Assembly (NCBI RefSeq): GCF_023169945.1 | Contig: NZ_AP025591.1 | Location: 1,138,501-1,202,500, forward strand | DNA from: Anaeromyxobacter oryzae | GTDB taxonomy: Bacteria > Myxococcota > Myxococcia > Myxococcales > Anaeromyxobacteraceae | Length of the DNA: 64,000 nucleotides | Direction: 5' to 3' | Shown: one piece after another, positions 26,883 through 36,994 of the stretch | Position numbering within the stretch: position 1 is the first letter of the stretch | Layout of the letters: each line of letters starts with the position of its first letter | Translations under genes and position numbers: made by a program | Notes under the pieces: model-generated | Database searches by the model: none | What the model saw: the letters and a program-made list of their open reading frames with translations, nothing else | What the model was told of the DNA's origin: nothing

Positions 26883-27833
26883 TCACGCGCGGCGCGCGGG
26901 GAGCCGCGGCCGGTGGCCGAGCACGGTCCCGTAGGCGACGCCGGCCACCCCCACCACCATGCCAAGGGCGCCCGCGCCGCTCACCGGCTCACCGAGGAGG
27001 ACGGCGGCGAGCGCGTACTGCGCGAGCGGCGTGAGCTGCAGCCAGATCGCCGCCTCGCCGATGGAGAGCGCGCCGTACGCCTGCGTCATCAGCACCTGCG
27101 CGGCGTAGGCCGCGAGGCCCATCACCGCGGCGACGGCCCAGGCCCGCGGGTCGTGGGGCCAGCGCCCGAGCGCGAACGGCAGCGCCACCGGCAGGCCGCC
27201 GAGGCAGAAGTAGTAGAAGATCGTGGGGGCGTTGTCGGTCGCCCGCATCGTCCGGATCACCACCGCCGAGATGGCGGCGAAGAAGGCGGCGCTCACGGCG
27301 AGCGCCTCGCCCGCGCCGAGCCCGAGGTGGAGCGAGCCGTTGCCGAGGACGAGCGCCACGCCCGCCGTGGCGAGGATCAGCGCCAGCACGAGGTGGATCG
27401 TCGGGCGCTCCCCGAAGGCGCGGACGCTCATCGCGGTCGCGATCACCGGGAAGAGGTTGTAGAGCATCCCGGCCTCGCCGGCGGGGATCCGCGCGAGCGC
27501 GAGGAAGTACAGCACGACGACGATCCCGCCCGAGACGCCGCGGGTCCAGAGGAGGCGCCGGTTGTGCGGCCGGTACAGCGCGGGGCGGACGCGGAACGCG
27601 GCGAGCGAGACGAGGGCTCCGACCACGAAGCGGATCACGGTGAGCTGGCCGGCGGAGAAGGCGGCGTCGCCGCGGGAGAGCTTCCGCGCGAGCACCGCCA
27701 TGAGGCCGAACGACACGGCGGAGCCGAGGAGGAGGAGGCGGGCGACGCCCCGGCCCCGCGCCGCCGCGACCTCCGCGGCGCTCGCCTCCGGGCCGGCGGC
27801 CGGCTCCGGGCCGCCGCGCGCGACCGCCGTCAC
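26883..27833 (-). CDS. EamA-family transporter, second of a tandem pair
   Basis: A 316-residue inner-membrane protein of the drug/metabolite transporter superfamily, with ten predicted helices in two EamA repeats (about 30-165 and 175-305). The GTG start at 27833 has GGAGG just upstream and overlaps the stop of the upstream EamA gene by four bases, so the two are translationally coupled. Motifs such as ARIPAGEAGMLYNLFPV and the C-terminal VGVAGVAYGTVLGHRP mirror those of its neighbour. The substrate is unknown. Confidence 0.9.
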   Translation of the reverse strand: MTAVARGGPEPAAGPEASAAEVAAARGRGVARLLLLGSAVSFGLMAVLARKLSRGDAAFSAGQLTVIRFVVGALVSLAAFRVRPALYRPHNRRLLWTRGVSGGIVVVLYFLALARIPAGEAGMLYNLFPVIATAMSVRAFGERPTIHLVLALILATAGVALVLGNGSLHLGLGAGEALAVSAAFFAAISAVVIRTMRATDNAPTIFYYFCLGGLPVALPFALGRWPHDPRAWAVAAVMGLAAYAAQVLMTQAYGALSIGEAAIWLQLTPLAQYALAAVLLGEPVSGAGALGMVVGVAGVAYGTVLGHRPRLPARRA

Positions 27834-28852
27834 GGCTCCTCCGCCGGGATCCCCGCCGCGATCCGCGCCTCGACCGAGCGCTCCTCCTTGGGCCGGTGCC
27901 CGAGGAGGCTGCCGTAGACGATCCCCACGACGCCCAGGAGCACGCCGATGACCGTCGGCCAGCCCATCCGCTCGCCGAGGGTGAGCGCCCAGAGGTAGCT
28001 CGCGATGGGCGTGAGCTGCTGCCAGAGCGCCGCCTCGGCGATCGCCAGGGCGCCGTACGCCTCCGTCATGCAGAGCTGCGCGAGGAAGGCGGAGACGCCC
28101 ACGCCGAGCGCGGCGAGCCACGGGAGCGTGCCGTGCGGCCAGGGGCCGAGGCCGAAGGGGAGCGCGACGAGGAGCCCGCCGATGGAGAACGAGAAGAAGA
28201 TGGTGGGCGCGTTGTCGGTCGCGCGGAGCGCGCGGATCGCGGTCACCGCCGCCCCCCCGAACACGCCGGAGACGATGCCGAGGATCTCCCCCCACCCGAG
28301 CCCGAAGGTCACCTGGCCGCCGCCCAGGACGAGGAACACGCCGGCGCTCGCGACGAGGAGCGCGATCGCGAGGTGGACGGTCGGCCGCTCGTTCAGGAGG
28401 AAGAACGAGAGCAACACCGCCCAGATCGGGAAGGTGTTGTTGAGGAGCGTCGCCTCGCCGGCGGGGATCCGCTGGATCGCGAGGAAGTACAGGAGCGCCG
28501 CGATGCCGCCGAAGAACCCGCGGGCGAAGAGCAGCCCGTACCGCGTCGGGCGGAAGGTACCCGGACGCGCCCGGAACAGGGCGACGACGAACGCGAGCCC
28601 GAGCGCGAAGCGGACGAGCGTCACCTGGCCGCCGGCCATGCCGGCGCGGGTGGCGAGCCGGACGAGGATGGCGGACAGCCCGAAGAGGACGCCGGACGCG
28701 AACAGGAGCGCGCGCGCCCGGGCCACCGTGGGCGGCGGCGCGAGCGGCCGGAGCCGGGCGGCCGCCCGGACGGCCGTCGCCCGGGCCGGCGGGGGCTCCG
28801 CGGAGGCGGCCGCGCACTGCGGCGAGACCGCTGCGGTGTCGCGGTTCGGCAT
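27830..28852 (-). CDS. EamA-family transporter, first of a tandem pair
   Basis: A 340-residue ten-helix transporter of the same family as the gene downstream. The two share the pattern IPAGEA..L.N..FP and G.VYG..LGHRP, so they probably arose by tandem duplication and may work as a pair. The ATG at 28852 starts an Ala-rich soluble N-terminus of about 45 residues; a GTG at 28885 is the alternative. The divergent uvrA start is about 130 bp away. Confidence 0.9.
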   Translation of the reverse strand: MPNRDTAAVSPQCAAASAEPPPARATAVRAAARLRPLAPPPTVARARALLFASGVLFGLSAILVRLATRAGMAGGQVTLVRFALGLAFVVALFRARPGTFRPTRYGLLFARGFFGGIAALLYFLAIQRIPAGEATLLNNTFPIWAVLLSFFLLNERPTVHLAIALLVASAGVFLVLGGGQVTFGLGWGEILGIVSGVFGGAAVTAIRALRATDNAPTIFFSFSIGGLLVALPFGLGPWPHGTLPWLAALGVGVSAFLAQLCMTEAYGALAIAEAALWQQLTPIASYLWALTLGERMGWPTVIGVLLGVVGIVYGSLLGHRPKEERSVEARIAAGIPAEEP

Positions 28853-28986
28853 GGGTCCCGCGGTGTTACCACCTTCCCGGGCCACGGGGAACGGACCCGG
28901 CGCTCCTCGGCCCCCGCGCTCGGCCGGGCGGCGCCGCGCGGCGGCGGCTGGCCAAGGCCCCCCAGGTCGATTAAGTAACGCGCCTC

Positions 28987-31902
28987 ATGAGCGAGCCCGA
29001 CACCATCACCGTGAAGGGGGCCCGCGAGCACAACCTCAAGTCCGTCACCCTCGAGATCCCGAAGAAGAAGCTCGTGGTCTTCACGGGGGTCTCCGGCTCG
29101 GGCAAGTCCTCGCTCGCCTTCGACACCCTCTACGCGGAGGGGCAGCGGCGGTACGTCGAGTCGCTCTCCAGCTACGCGCGCCAGTTCCTCGGCCAGATGG
29201 AGAAGCCGAAGTACGACACGATCCGCGGGCTGTCGCCGACGATCTCCATCGAGCAGAAGGCCGCCTCGAACAACCCGCGGTCCACCGTCGGGACCATCAC
29301 CGAGGTCCACGACTATCTCCGGGTCCTGTACGCCTCGATCGGCATGCAGCACTGCCCATCGTGCGGGCGCCCGGTCGGCAAGCAGACCGCCCAGCAGATC
29401 GTCGAGGCCATCGCCGCGTACCCCGAGGGCGCGCGCATCCTCGTCCTCGCCCCGCTCGTCCAGAACCGGAAGGGCGAGTACAAGGACCTGCTCACCGACC
29501 TCTCCAAGCGCGGCTTCGCCCGCGTGCGCGTCGACGGGATGATCCACCAGCTGACGGATCGCCTCGTCCTCGACAAGAAGCTCAAGCACGACATCGAGCT
29601 GGTGGTGGACCGCCTGGTGGTGAAGGAGGGGATCCGGCCGCGCCTCACCGACTCCGTCGAGACGGCGCTCCGCGAGGGCAAGGGCACCCTCGTCGTCGCC
29701 GACGCCGACAAGGAGCAGAAGGTCGGGCCGGGGATCGATCCGGAGGAGTACAAGCGGCACGACCGCTTCTTCTCCGAGCTCAACGCGTGCCACGCGTGCG
29801 GGCTCAGCTTCGGGGAGCTCGCGCCGCAGGCGTTCTCCTTCAACTCGCCCATCGGCTCCTGCCCGGACTGCCAGGGGCTCGGCACGCGCGCCGAGATGGA
29901 CACGGACCTCATCGTCCCGGACCCGACCCTCACGATCCGCCAGGGCGCGGTCGAGCCGTGGGCGAGCGGGATGGAGCGCGGCGAGGGCTGGACCTTCGAG
30001 TTCGTCGAGCACCTCTCGCGGGCGCTCAAGATCGACCTCGACACGCCGTGGGGGAAGCTCTCGAAGAAGGATCGCGACGTCGTCATGCTCGGGACGGAGG
30101 CGGCCGGGAACGGCTCGCGCTACCGGCTCGAGTTCGAGGGCGTCGTGAACCAGCTCTACCGGCGGTTCAAGTCCACCGGCTCCGAGGCGATGCGGCGTCA
30201 CTACATGCGCTACTTCTCCGACAAGCCGTGCCAGACCTGCAACGGCGAGCGGCTCAAGCCGGAGAGCCGCGCGGTGCGGATCCGCGCCAAGGGCATCGTG
30301 GAGCTCTCGCGCCTCACCATCCAGGACGCGCACGCGTGGCTGGCCGGGCTCGATCTCAAGGGGAACGAGGCGAAGATCGCGGACGAGCTCCTCAAGGAGA
30401 TCCGCAACCGCCTCAAGTTCCTCCTCGACGTCGGCCTCGGCTACCTCACCCTCGACCGAGCCGGCCCGTCGCTCTCCGGCGGCGAGAGCCAGCGCATCCG
30501 GCTCGCCTCGCAGATGGGCTCCGAGCTCACGGGCGTCATCTACATCCTCGACGAGCCCTCCATCGGGCTGCACCAGCGCGACAACGGCAAGCTCCTCGGC
30601 ACGCTCAAGCGGCTCCGCGACGTCGGCAACTCCGTCATCGTCGTCGAGCACGACGAGGAGACGATGGACGAGGCCGACTGGATCGTCGACTTCGGCCCGG
30701 GCGCCGGCGCCCACGGCGGCGAGATCGTGTCGCAGGGCACGCCCGTCGAGGTGAAGCGCGATCCGCGCTCCCTCACGGGCGCGTACCTCTCCGGCCGGAA
30801 GGAGATCGCCGTGCCGGATCGGCGGCGCACGAACGACCACGGCGCGATCACGATCTTCGGCGCCAGGGCGAACAACCTGAAGGACGTGACCGTCTCGATC
30901 CCGCTCGGCCGGCTCGTGGCGGTGACCGGGGTGTCCGGCGCGGGCAAGTCGACGCTGGTGAACGCGATCCTCCGGCCGGCGCTGATGCGCCACCACTACG
31001 GGACGCGCGAGGTGCCGGGCAAGCACGAGCGCCTCCAGGGTGCGGAGCTGGTCGACAAGGTCATCGACATCAACCAGCAGCCCATCGGCCGGACGCCGCG
31101 CTCGAACCCCGCGACGTACACGAAGGTGTTCGACTGCATCCGCGACGTGTTCGCGCAGACCCCCGAGGCGCGCGCGTTCGGGTACCAGCCCGGCCGCTTC
31201 AGCTTCAACGTGAAGGGCGGGCGGTGCGAGGCGTGCCAGGGCGACGGCATGAAGCTCGTCGAGATGCACTTCCTCGCCGACGTCCTCGTGCCGTGCGAGG
31301 TCTGCGGCGGCAAGCGCTTCAACGAGGCGACGCTCCGGGTGACGTTCAAGGGCAAGAACATCGCCGAGGTCCTCGACCTCTCCGTGACCGAGGCCCGCGA
31401 GCTGTTCCAGAACCACCGCGAGATCGCCCGCATCCTCACGACGCTCGAGGACGTCGGGCTCGGCTACATCAAGCTCGGCCAGCCCTCCCCCACCCTGTCC
31501 GGCGGCGAGGCCCAGCGCATCAAGCTGTCCCGCGAGCTCGCGCGCGTCGGCACCGGGAAGACGCTCTACATCCTCGACGAGCCGACCACCGGCCTGCACT
31601 TCGAGGACGTGAACCGGCTCCTGCAGGTGCTCGATCGGCTCGTCGACGCCGGCAACTCCGTCGTCGTGATCGAGCACAACCTCGACGTCATCAAGTGCGC
31701 GGACTGGGTCCTGGACCTCGGCCCGGAGGGCGGCGACGAGGGCGGGAAGGTGATCGCCGAGGGCACGCCGGAGGAGGTGGCCGCCGTGAAGGAGAGCTAC
31801 ACCGGCCACTACCTCGCCCGCGTGCTCGCCGCGCACGAGAAGCGGCGCAAGCTCGCGCCGCGCGCGAGCGGCGGCGGGCTCGGGCGCGCCGAGGCCGTGT
31901 AG
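28987..31902 (+). CDS. uvrA: Excinuclease ABC subunit A (UvrA)
   Basis: The damage-recognition ATPase of nucleotide excision repair, 971 residues. Two ABC modules are complete: Walker A motifs GVSGSGKSS (about 35-43) and GVSGAGKST, and signature motifs LSGGESQRI and LSGGEAQRI. The zinc site of the first module (CHACG...CPDCQG) and the UvrA-type second zinc module (CEACQG...CEVCGG) are both present. The start [17 protein letters not shown] is standard for the family. It stands alone; no uvrB is seen in the window. Confidence 0.98.
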   Translation: MSEPDTITVKGAREHNLKSVTLEIPKKKLVVFTGVSGSGKSSLAFDTLYAEGQRRYVESLSSYARQFLGQMEKPKYDTIRGLSPTISIEQKAASNNPRSTVGTITEVHDYLRVLYASIGMQHCPSCGRPVGKQTAQQIVEAIAAYPEGARILVLAPLVQNRKGEYKDLLTDLSKRGFARVRVDGMIHQLTDRLVLDKKLKHDIELVVDRLVVKEGIRPRLTDSVETALREGKGTLVVADADKEQKVGPGIDPEEYKRHDRFFSELNACHACGLSFGELAPQAFSFNSPIGSCPDCQGLGTRAEMDTDLIVPDPTLTIRQGAVEPWASGMERGEGWTFEFVEHLSRALKIDLDTPWGKLSKKDRDVVMLGTEAAGNGSRYRLEFEGVVNQLYRRFKSTGSEAMRRHYMRYFSDKPCQTCNGERLKPESRAVRIRAKGIVELSRLTIQDAHAWLAGLDLKGNEAKIADELLKEIRNRLKFLLDVGLGYLTLDRAGPSLSGGESQRIRLASQMGSELTGVIYILDEPSIGLHQRDNGKLLGTLKRLRDVGNSVIVVEHDEETMDEADWIVDFGPGAGAHGGEIVSQGTPVEVKRDPRSLTGAYLSGRKEIAVPDRRRTNDHGAITIFGARANNLKDVTVSIPLGRLVAVTGVSGAGKSTLVNAILRPALMRHHYGTREVPGKHERLQGAELVDKVIDINQQPIGRTPRSNPATYTKVFDCIRDVFAQTPEARAFGYQPGRFSFNVKGGRCEACQGDGMKLVEMHFLADVLVPCEVCGGKRFNEATLRVTFKGKNIAEVLDLSVTEARELFQNHREIARILTTLEDVGLGYIKLGQPSPTLSGGEAQRIKLSRELARVGTGKTLYILDEPTTGLHFEDVNRLLQVLDRLVDAGNSVVVIEHNLDVIKCADWVLDLGPEGGDEGGKVIAEGTPEEVAAVKESYTGHYLARVLAAHEKRRKLAPRASGGGLGRAEAV

Positions 31903-32058
31903 CGAGCGCCTCGGCTCCGGGCCGGGGGCGGCGCGTCACGCCGCAGCCCCCCCGCGTCCCCGGGACGGTCCAGCACGCGAAGTGCATCGACACCGCCGCG
32001 CTCCACGTGGCAACCTCGGTCCGCGCCGGCGCGGCCGGCGCCTTTCGCGGAGCGGGGA

Positions 32059-32955
32059 ATGACCGAGCAGAGCGCGCAGTGGTGGTACGAGAACGAGGGG
32101 CAGCCGGCCGGGCCGATCTCGGCGGCCATGCTCCACGGGCTCATCCAGTCCGGCCAGGTCCGGCCGACCGCCCGCGTCTGGCGGGCGGGGATGGCGGGGT
32201 GGGAGCAGGTCGCGAACGTCCCCGAGCTGGCGGCGCTCGTCGCGCCGGAGCCCCCACCGATGGCGCCGCCGCCGATGTCTCCACCGGGCGCGGGCGCCGA
32301 GGCGGGCGGGTTCCAGGGCGCGGCCCGGACGGCGGACCCGTCCGCCGCGACGGGGCCCTTCTCCGCGCCGGTCGAGAACGGCCGCGCCGCGGAGCCGCAG
32401 CCCGCCTTCGGCCCGGCCGGCGGCGCCCAGCCCACCTACCCCGCCCCGCAGCGGACGGCGCCGCAGCAGGCCTACCCGCAGCCGCGCGGACCGCTCGTCT
32501 TCGAAGAGATCTCGGTCGCGGGCGCGATCCTGCTGAGCATCGTGACGTTCGGGATCTACGGGCTCGTGAAGTTCTACCAGACGGGCATGGGCTACGAGCG
32601 GCTCGCCGGGCGCGAGAGCCGCTTCGCGACCTTCTTCTGGCTCGTCGTCGGCCTCGGCTTCGGCGCCCCCTTCGTGAACTTCGTGGCGGCGCCGGTCGGG
32701 TTCCTGCTCTCGATCGGAGGCCTCGTCTGCGCCGTGCTCGCGCTGTTCGAGGCGCTGAGCCTCCGGGACGAGGGGCTGCGCCGGTACCAGCTGAGCGTAC
32801 CCGTGACGAGCGACTCGACGCACAAGGTGCTCTTCATCGTCGGCGCCGTGCTGAGCCCCATCGTCCTCGGGCTCATCCTGCTCGCGGTGCAGGCGGTGAA
32901 GTGGTTCGAGGACTGGAACCAGATCGTGCGCGGCCTCGGGCCCCGGCGGTTCTAG
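32059..32955 (+). CDS. GYF-domain membrane protein
   Basis: A 298-residue protein. An N-terminal GYF_2 domain (about 7-57: WWYENEGQPAGPIS, WRAGMAGWEQV) normally binds proline-rich peptides. A Pro/Ala/Gln-rich linker (about 62-150) is followed by four hydrophobic segments of the DUF4234 type (ILLSIVTFGIYGLVKFYQ and after). The GYF domain should face the cytoplasm. The linker is itself a possible ligand for such domains. The function is unknown. Confidence 0.8.
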   Translation: MTEQSAQWWYENEGQPAGPISAAMLHGLIQSGQVRPTARVWRAGMAGWEQVANVPELAALVAPEPPPMAPPPMSPPGAGAEAGGFQGAARTADPSAATGPFSAPVENGRAAEPQPAFGPAGGAQPTYPAPQRTAPQQAYPQPRGPLVFEEISVAGAILLSIVTFGIYGLVKFYQTGMGYERLAGRESRFATFFWLVVGLGFGAPFVNFVAAPVGFLLSIGGLVCAVLALFEALSLRDEGLRRYQLSVPVTSDSTHKVLFIVGAVLSPIVLGLILLAVQAVKWFEDWNQIVRGLGPRRF

Positions 32956-33084
32956 GGCGAGCGCGGCCGGCCGCGGTCCGGGCGGCGCTCCGCGCGGGGC
33001 GCCGCCCGCCTCGTCTCCACCCCCGCTCCGGGCGGACCCCCGGGCGCGTTGCGGCGGCAGCCAGGCGGGCCGAGGTTACGGGGG

Positions 33085-35145
33085 ATGGCGCCCCGGAGCC
33101 TCGCGCGCAAGCTCGCGCTCGCCGCCGCGGCCGTGGCCGGTGCGCTCGTCGTCCTGGTCGCGGTCCTCGTCCTGCTGGTGGACTCGGGCGCGGTCACGCG
33201 CCGCGTCGTCGATCTCGTCGTGCCGCGCGCGTCGCGCGCCCTCGGTCGCGAGGTCACGATCCGCGACGCGCGCCTCTCGCTCTTCCCGGACGCCCGCGTG
33301 GGACTCGCCGGCCTCGCGGTCGCCGGGCGCCCGGGAGAGCCTGCGCTCGTGGAGGCCGATTCCCTGGATGTCGAGGTGGGGCTCTGGCCCCTCCTCACGT
33401 CCCTCGGGAAGGACGTGGACGTCCGCTCCATCACCCTCGTGCGCCCCACGGTGAACCTCGTCCGCGCGGCGGACGGGACCTGGAGCTCCGAGGGGCTGGG
33501 ATCGCCGACGGACCAGGCGCAGCCGCCCCCGGCGGAGGAGCCGGGCGGGAGCCGCGCGCGGATCGCCATCCGGAGCGTGCGGGTGGAGAAGGCGGCGTTC
33601 CGGATGCTCGACCGGGGCGCGGCGGCGCCCCCCGCCGTCGCGGTGAAGGACCTCGACCTCGACGCGAGCGGCGTCGGCGCCGGGCTGCCTGCCTCGGTGC
33701 GCGTCGCCGCGGCGGTGGGCGGCGACGTCCAGGACGTGCACGCGGAGCTGTCGATCGCGAAGCTCCCGGACGCCGTGCCCCTGCGACCGCAGGACTGGCC
33801 GGTCGTGTCGGGATCCCTCCGCGTCGGCGCGCTCGCGCTCGAGCGGCTCCGCGGCCTCCTCCCCGGCGCGCTCGGCGCGATCGTGCGCGGCGGCAAGGTC
33901 TCGCTCGACGCGCGCGTCGCGACCGTCGAGGGCCGCTACCGGGTCGAGGGCTCGGGCGACGTGAGGGACCTGCTGCTCCGCGGCCAGCCCGCCGCCGGCC
34001 ACTTCCGCGCCGCGGCCCAGCTCGCGCCCGGGCGGCCCGGGGCCGGCAAGGTCGAGGTGACGGACCTCGCGCTCCGCGGCCCGGGCGTCGATCTCGGCGG
34101 TCACGCCGCGGTGGACCTCTCGCCGCTTCGCGCCTGGTTCGTCGTCACCGGACCGCTGCTCGACCTCGACGCCGTGATGGGGCTCCTCCCGCCCGGCGAG
34201 AAGGACGCCCAGGCCGCGCCGAAGGGCGGTCCGCTCCTCCCCGAGTCGATGCGCAGGGAGGTCGCCGCGGCGCAGGTCCGGGGCACCGTCGCGGTCGGGA
34301 CGCTGCGCGCCGGCCGCCTGCAGGCGACCGACGTGCGCGGCCAGGTGCGGCTCCAGGGCGGCGACCTCGTGCTCGACCAGCTGCAGGCGGCGGTGTTCGG
34401 CGGCCGGGTCGTGGCGGACGGGACGCGCGTCGCGCTGACGGAGGCGCAGCCGAGCTGGAAGCTCGCCGCCCGGCTCTCGGACGTCGACGTCGGCGCGGCG
34501 ACGAAGGCCTTCTCGGGCGCGTCGCCGGTCGTGGGGAAGGTGGACGGGACGCTCGAGGTCGCCGGGGTCGGCACGGAGTGGTCGAAGGTGCGGGAGGCGG
34601 TGAACGGGCTCGCCCAGCTCGCGCTCCGCGACGGCGCGCTGACGACGACGGACATGGGCGACGCGGTGCTCGGCGCGGTGGCCTCCGGGCTCCGCGCCGC
34701 CGGGAAGGGCGGCGCGGCCGGGAAGGTGGGCGGCGCCCGGGGCGGGCGGACCGAGCTCCGCGACCTCGCGGGCAGCTTCACCGTGAAGGACGGGTTCCTC
34801 GCGGCGCGGTCGCCGCTCACGTTCCAGGCGCCGTTCGGGGGAGTGTCGCTCGACGGCCGGATCGGCCTCGACGGCCGGCTCGACCTCACCGGCACGACGT
34901 CGGTGCCGCGGAGCGCGCTCGCGGGCGTCGCCGGCGGGCTCCCGCTGCCGCCGACGCTGTCCGTCCCGCTCGGAGTGAAGGGGACCCTCGAGCAGCCGGC
35001 GCTGGCGGTGGAGGCGGACGCCGCGGTCGCGGCGCTCGCGAAGGGCGGCGCCGAGCAGGCGACGGGCGCGGTGCGCGGCAAGGCCGAGCGCGCGGGACGC
35101 CGCGCGCTCGGCGACGTGCTGAAGGGGCTCGGGGGGAAGCGTTAG
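33085..35145 (+). CDS. AsmA-family envelope protein
   Basis: A 686-residue protein with one N-terminal membrane helix (about 8-32) and a long beta-rich periplasmic part. The AsmA N-terminal signature is clear (LGREVTIRDARLSLFPDARVGLAGLAV, DVRSITLVRPTVNLVRAADGTWS), as is the C-terminal AsmA-like repeat region (about 470-640). AsmA proteins belong to the bridge-like family linked to phospholipid movement to the outer membrane. The ATG at 33085, 5 bp after GGGG, is chosen over an upstream frame extension. It ends next to the convergent PEGA lipoprotein gene. Confidence 0.88.
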   Translation: MAPRSLARKLALAAAAVAGALVVLVAVLVLLVDSGAVTRRVVDLVVPRASRALGREVTIRDARLSLFPDARVGLAGLAVAGRPGEPALVEADSLDVEVGLWPLLTSLGKDVDVRSITLVRPTVNLVRAADGTWSSEGLGSPTDQAQPPPAEEPGGSRARIAIRSVRVEKAAFRMLDRGAAAPPAVAVKDLDLDASGVGAGLPASVRVAAAVGGDVQDVHAELSIAKLPDAVPLRPQDWPVVSGSLRVGALALERLRGLLPGALGAIVRGGKVSLDARVATVEGRYRVEGSGDVRDLLLRGQPAAGHFRAAAQLAPGRPGAGKVEVTDLALRGPGVDLGGHAAVDLSPLRAWFVVTGPLLDLDAVMGLLPPGEKDAQAAPKGGPLLPESMRREVAAAQVRGTVAVGTLRAGRLQATDVRGQVRLQGGDLVLDQLQAAVFGGRVVADGTRVALTEAQPSWKLAARLSDVDVGAATKAFSGASPVVGKVDGTLEVAGVGTEWSKVREAVNGLAQLALRDGALTTTDMGDAVLGAVASGLRAAGKGGAAGKVGGARGGRTELRDLAGSFTVKDGFLAARSPLTFQAPFGGVSLDGRIGLDGRLDLTGTTSVPRSALAGVAGGLPLPPTLSVPLGVKGTLEQPALAVEADAAVAALAKGGAEQATGAVRGKAERAGRRALGDVLKGLGGKR

Positions 35146-35152
35146 TCCTGGG

Positions 35153-35542
35153 CTACCACTCCGTCGCACCGCGAGGCGCCGGCTCCGCGGGAGGAACGCG
35201 CAGCGGGGTGAGCTCGAAGTTGTGGTCGGGCTTGTAGCCCATGATCCAGAGGAACGGGAAGAAGACGAGGACGCCGCCGATGCAGGCGCCGACGTCGAAG
35301 GACTCGTTCCGCTGGATCACACCGTCGAACGGCTGGTAGCCGTCGAGCACGAGCCGCACGTACGTCGTCGAGCCGACGATCTTCGTGTCGCTCATCACGA
35401 GCGGCGTCCGGCCGGCCATCTCGCCGTTCAGGTACACCTTCGCGCCCGGCGGCTCGGAGCGGATGATGGTGCTCGAGGCGCAGCCGGAGGCGACGAGGAG
35501 CGCCGTCGCGGCGGCGATGGCGCGCAGGGTCGGAGTTCTCAT
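35153..35542 (-). CDS. PEGA-domain lipoprotein
   Basis: A 129-residue protein with a lipoprotein signal (LLVASGC, Cys near 18). A PEGA domain follows directly (about 24-80: IIRSEPPGAKVYLNGEMAGRTPL, VRLVLDGYQPFDG) and then a hydrophobic C-terminal segment (IGGVLVFFPFLWIMGY). PEGA domains are short surface or periplasmic beta modules. The start at 35542 places the signal peptide correctly; an upstream ATG near 35565 would add about 8 residues. Confidence 0.85.
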   Translation of the reverse strand: MRTPTLRAIAAATALLVASGCASSTIIRSEPPGAKVYLNGEMAGRTPLVMSDTKIVGSTTYVRLVLDGYQPFDGVIQRNESFDVGACIGGVLVFFPFLWIMGYKPDHNFELTPLRVPPAEPAPRGATEW

Positions 35543-35650
35543 CGTGGCGGTTCCCTCCCCGTTCATGCGGGTCCGCCCGAGGAGATCACGTCGCCCCCTC
35601 GCGAGCAAGGGCCGCGTTGACGGACCGCGTCCCTCGGTGTAGCAGACGGT

Positions 35651-36979
35651 GTGCGCCTCGCCGCGTCGTTCCTCGCGCTCGCCGTGGCCGCGGCCGCGCG
35701 GCCGTCGCGCGGCGCGGAGCCGGAGCGGCCGCCGGAGGCGGCGCGGCTCCTCCTCTCCGGGTACGCGCTCCTCTCCCGGCTCGATGGCCCGCGCTGCCCG
35801 CACCGGCCCTCGTGTGCGGCGTACGCGCGGGAGGCCGTGACGCGCCACGGCCTGGTGCTCGGCGGGTTCATCGGCGTCTCGCGGCTCCTCCGCGGAGAGC
35901 GGTCCTCGGCGCTCCGGCTCCTGCCGCGAGCGGCGGACGGAGGCATCCTGGATCCGCTCGAGGAGGCGACGTTCTTCCTCGAGGCCCCCCCTCGATCCGA
36001 GGCCACCGCCGCCCCGAACCCCGACCCGAGCGCGAACCCGCCACCCGTTTCCGTGGCCCGCGTCCCGTGGCCCGCGGGCGCAGGCCCGCTACCGCCGACC
36101 CTGACCGCGCCGTCGACCTCGACGTCGACCCCGACCGCCGCGACCGACGCGCTCGGGTTCGCCGACTGGCTCTACGCCCGCGGCGATCTCGACCGTGCCG
36201 CCGGGGAATACGAGCGCTACCTGTTCCTCGCCCCGGGCAGCGCCGACGCCGGGCGCGCCGAGCTCCAGGCGGCGCGCGCGCTCGCCGGAGCCGGGAAGAC
36301 CGACGCCGCCGCCTCGGCGCTCCGCGCCGTCGTCGCGCGCGCCGCGGATCCCGCCCGGCGCGACGCGGCGCTGTTCGAGCTCGGCCGGATCCGGTTCGCC
36401 GCGGGCGATGCGGCCCGGGCGGCGCCCGCGCTCGCCGCGTACGCCGAGGGCGATCCGCGGGGCGGCCCGGGCGCCGGCCGTGCGCGCCTCCTCCTCGCGC
36501 TGGCGCTCCTGCGCACGGGAGATCTCGCCGGCGCGGACCGCGCGCTCGAGGCCGCGCGCACCGACGCCTCCCTCGCGCCGGCGGCCGACGACCTCCGCCG
36601 CGCGGCCGCCGAGGTGGCCGACGCCCCGCACCGGAGCCCGCTCGCGGCCGGCCTCCTGTCCGCGGCGGTCCCAGGCCTCGGCCACGCCTACGCCGGCGAT
36701 CCGGGCGCCGGCGCGGCCGCCCTCGCGCTGAACGGCCTGTTCCTCTGGGCGACGATGGAGGCGTTCCGGAAGGGGCAGCCCGCGCTCGGCATCGTCCTCG
36801 CCGGTGCGGAGTCGCTCTGGTACGGCGGCGCGATCTTCGGCGCGGTCTCGGAGGCGATGCGGTTCAACCGCGACGCGCAGGCGCTCGCGGTGAAGCGCGT
36901 CGAGGACCGGTTCCGGTGGGTGATCGACGTTGCGCCGGTGCCGGGGGGTGCGACGGCGGGGGTGACGGGGAGTTTCTGA
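35651..36979 (+). CDS. YidD-like domain fused to TPR region and membrane domain
   Basis: A 442-residue protein with a signal peptide (1-21). Residues 33-82 match the membrane-insertion efficiency factor YidD: GPRCPHRPSCAAYAREAVTRHG (Cys49, Cys55) followed by GGFIGVSRLLRG. A low-complexity linker (about 113-165) has the base pattern of the intergenic GTG/CCC repeats. TPR-like helices cover about 165-320. The last 110 residues carry two or three hydrophobic segments of the type seen in DUF5683 proteins (LLSAAVPGLGHAYAGDPGAG). Normal YidD is about 70-85 residues and cytoplasmic, so this version is exported and unusual. The start is a GTG. Domain calls are by eye. Confidence 0.75.
   Translation: MRLAASFLALAVAAAARPSRGAEPERPPEAARLLLSGYALLSRLDGPRCPHRPSCAAYAREAVTRHGLVLGGFIGVSRLLRGERSSALRLLPRAADGGILDPLEEATFFLEAPPRSEATAAPNPDPSANPPPVSVARVPWPAGAGPLPPTLTAPSTSTSTPTAATDALGFADWLYARGDLDRAAGEYERYLFLAPGSADAGRAELQAARALAGAGKTDAAASALRAVVARAADPARRDAALFELGRIRFAAGDAARAAPALAAYAEGDPRGGPGAGRARLLLALALLRTGDLAGADRALEAARTDASLAPAADDLRRAAAEVADAPHRSPLAAGLLSAAVPGLGHAYAGDPGAGAAALALNGLFLWATMEAFRKGQPALGIVLAGAESLWYGGAIFGAVSEAMRFNRDAQALAVKRVEDRFRWVIDVAPVPGGATAGVTGSF
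36010..36150 (+). repeat. GTG/CCC-type repeat inside a coding region
   Basis: Within the YidD-fusion gene the DNA encoding the linker contains CCCGACCCGAGCG, GTGGCCCGCGTCCCGTGGCCCG and GACCTCGACGTCGACCCCGACC, the same wording as the intergenic blocks. It is read in frame as a Pro/Ser/Thr-rich linker. The flanking domains are intact. Confidence 0.6.
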
Positions 36980-36994
36980 GGGCGCTTCGCGGTA

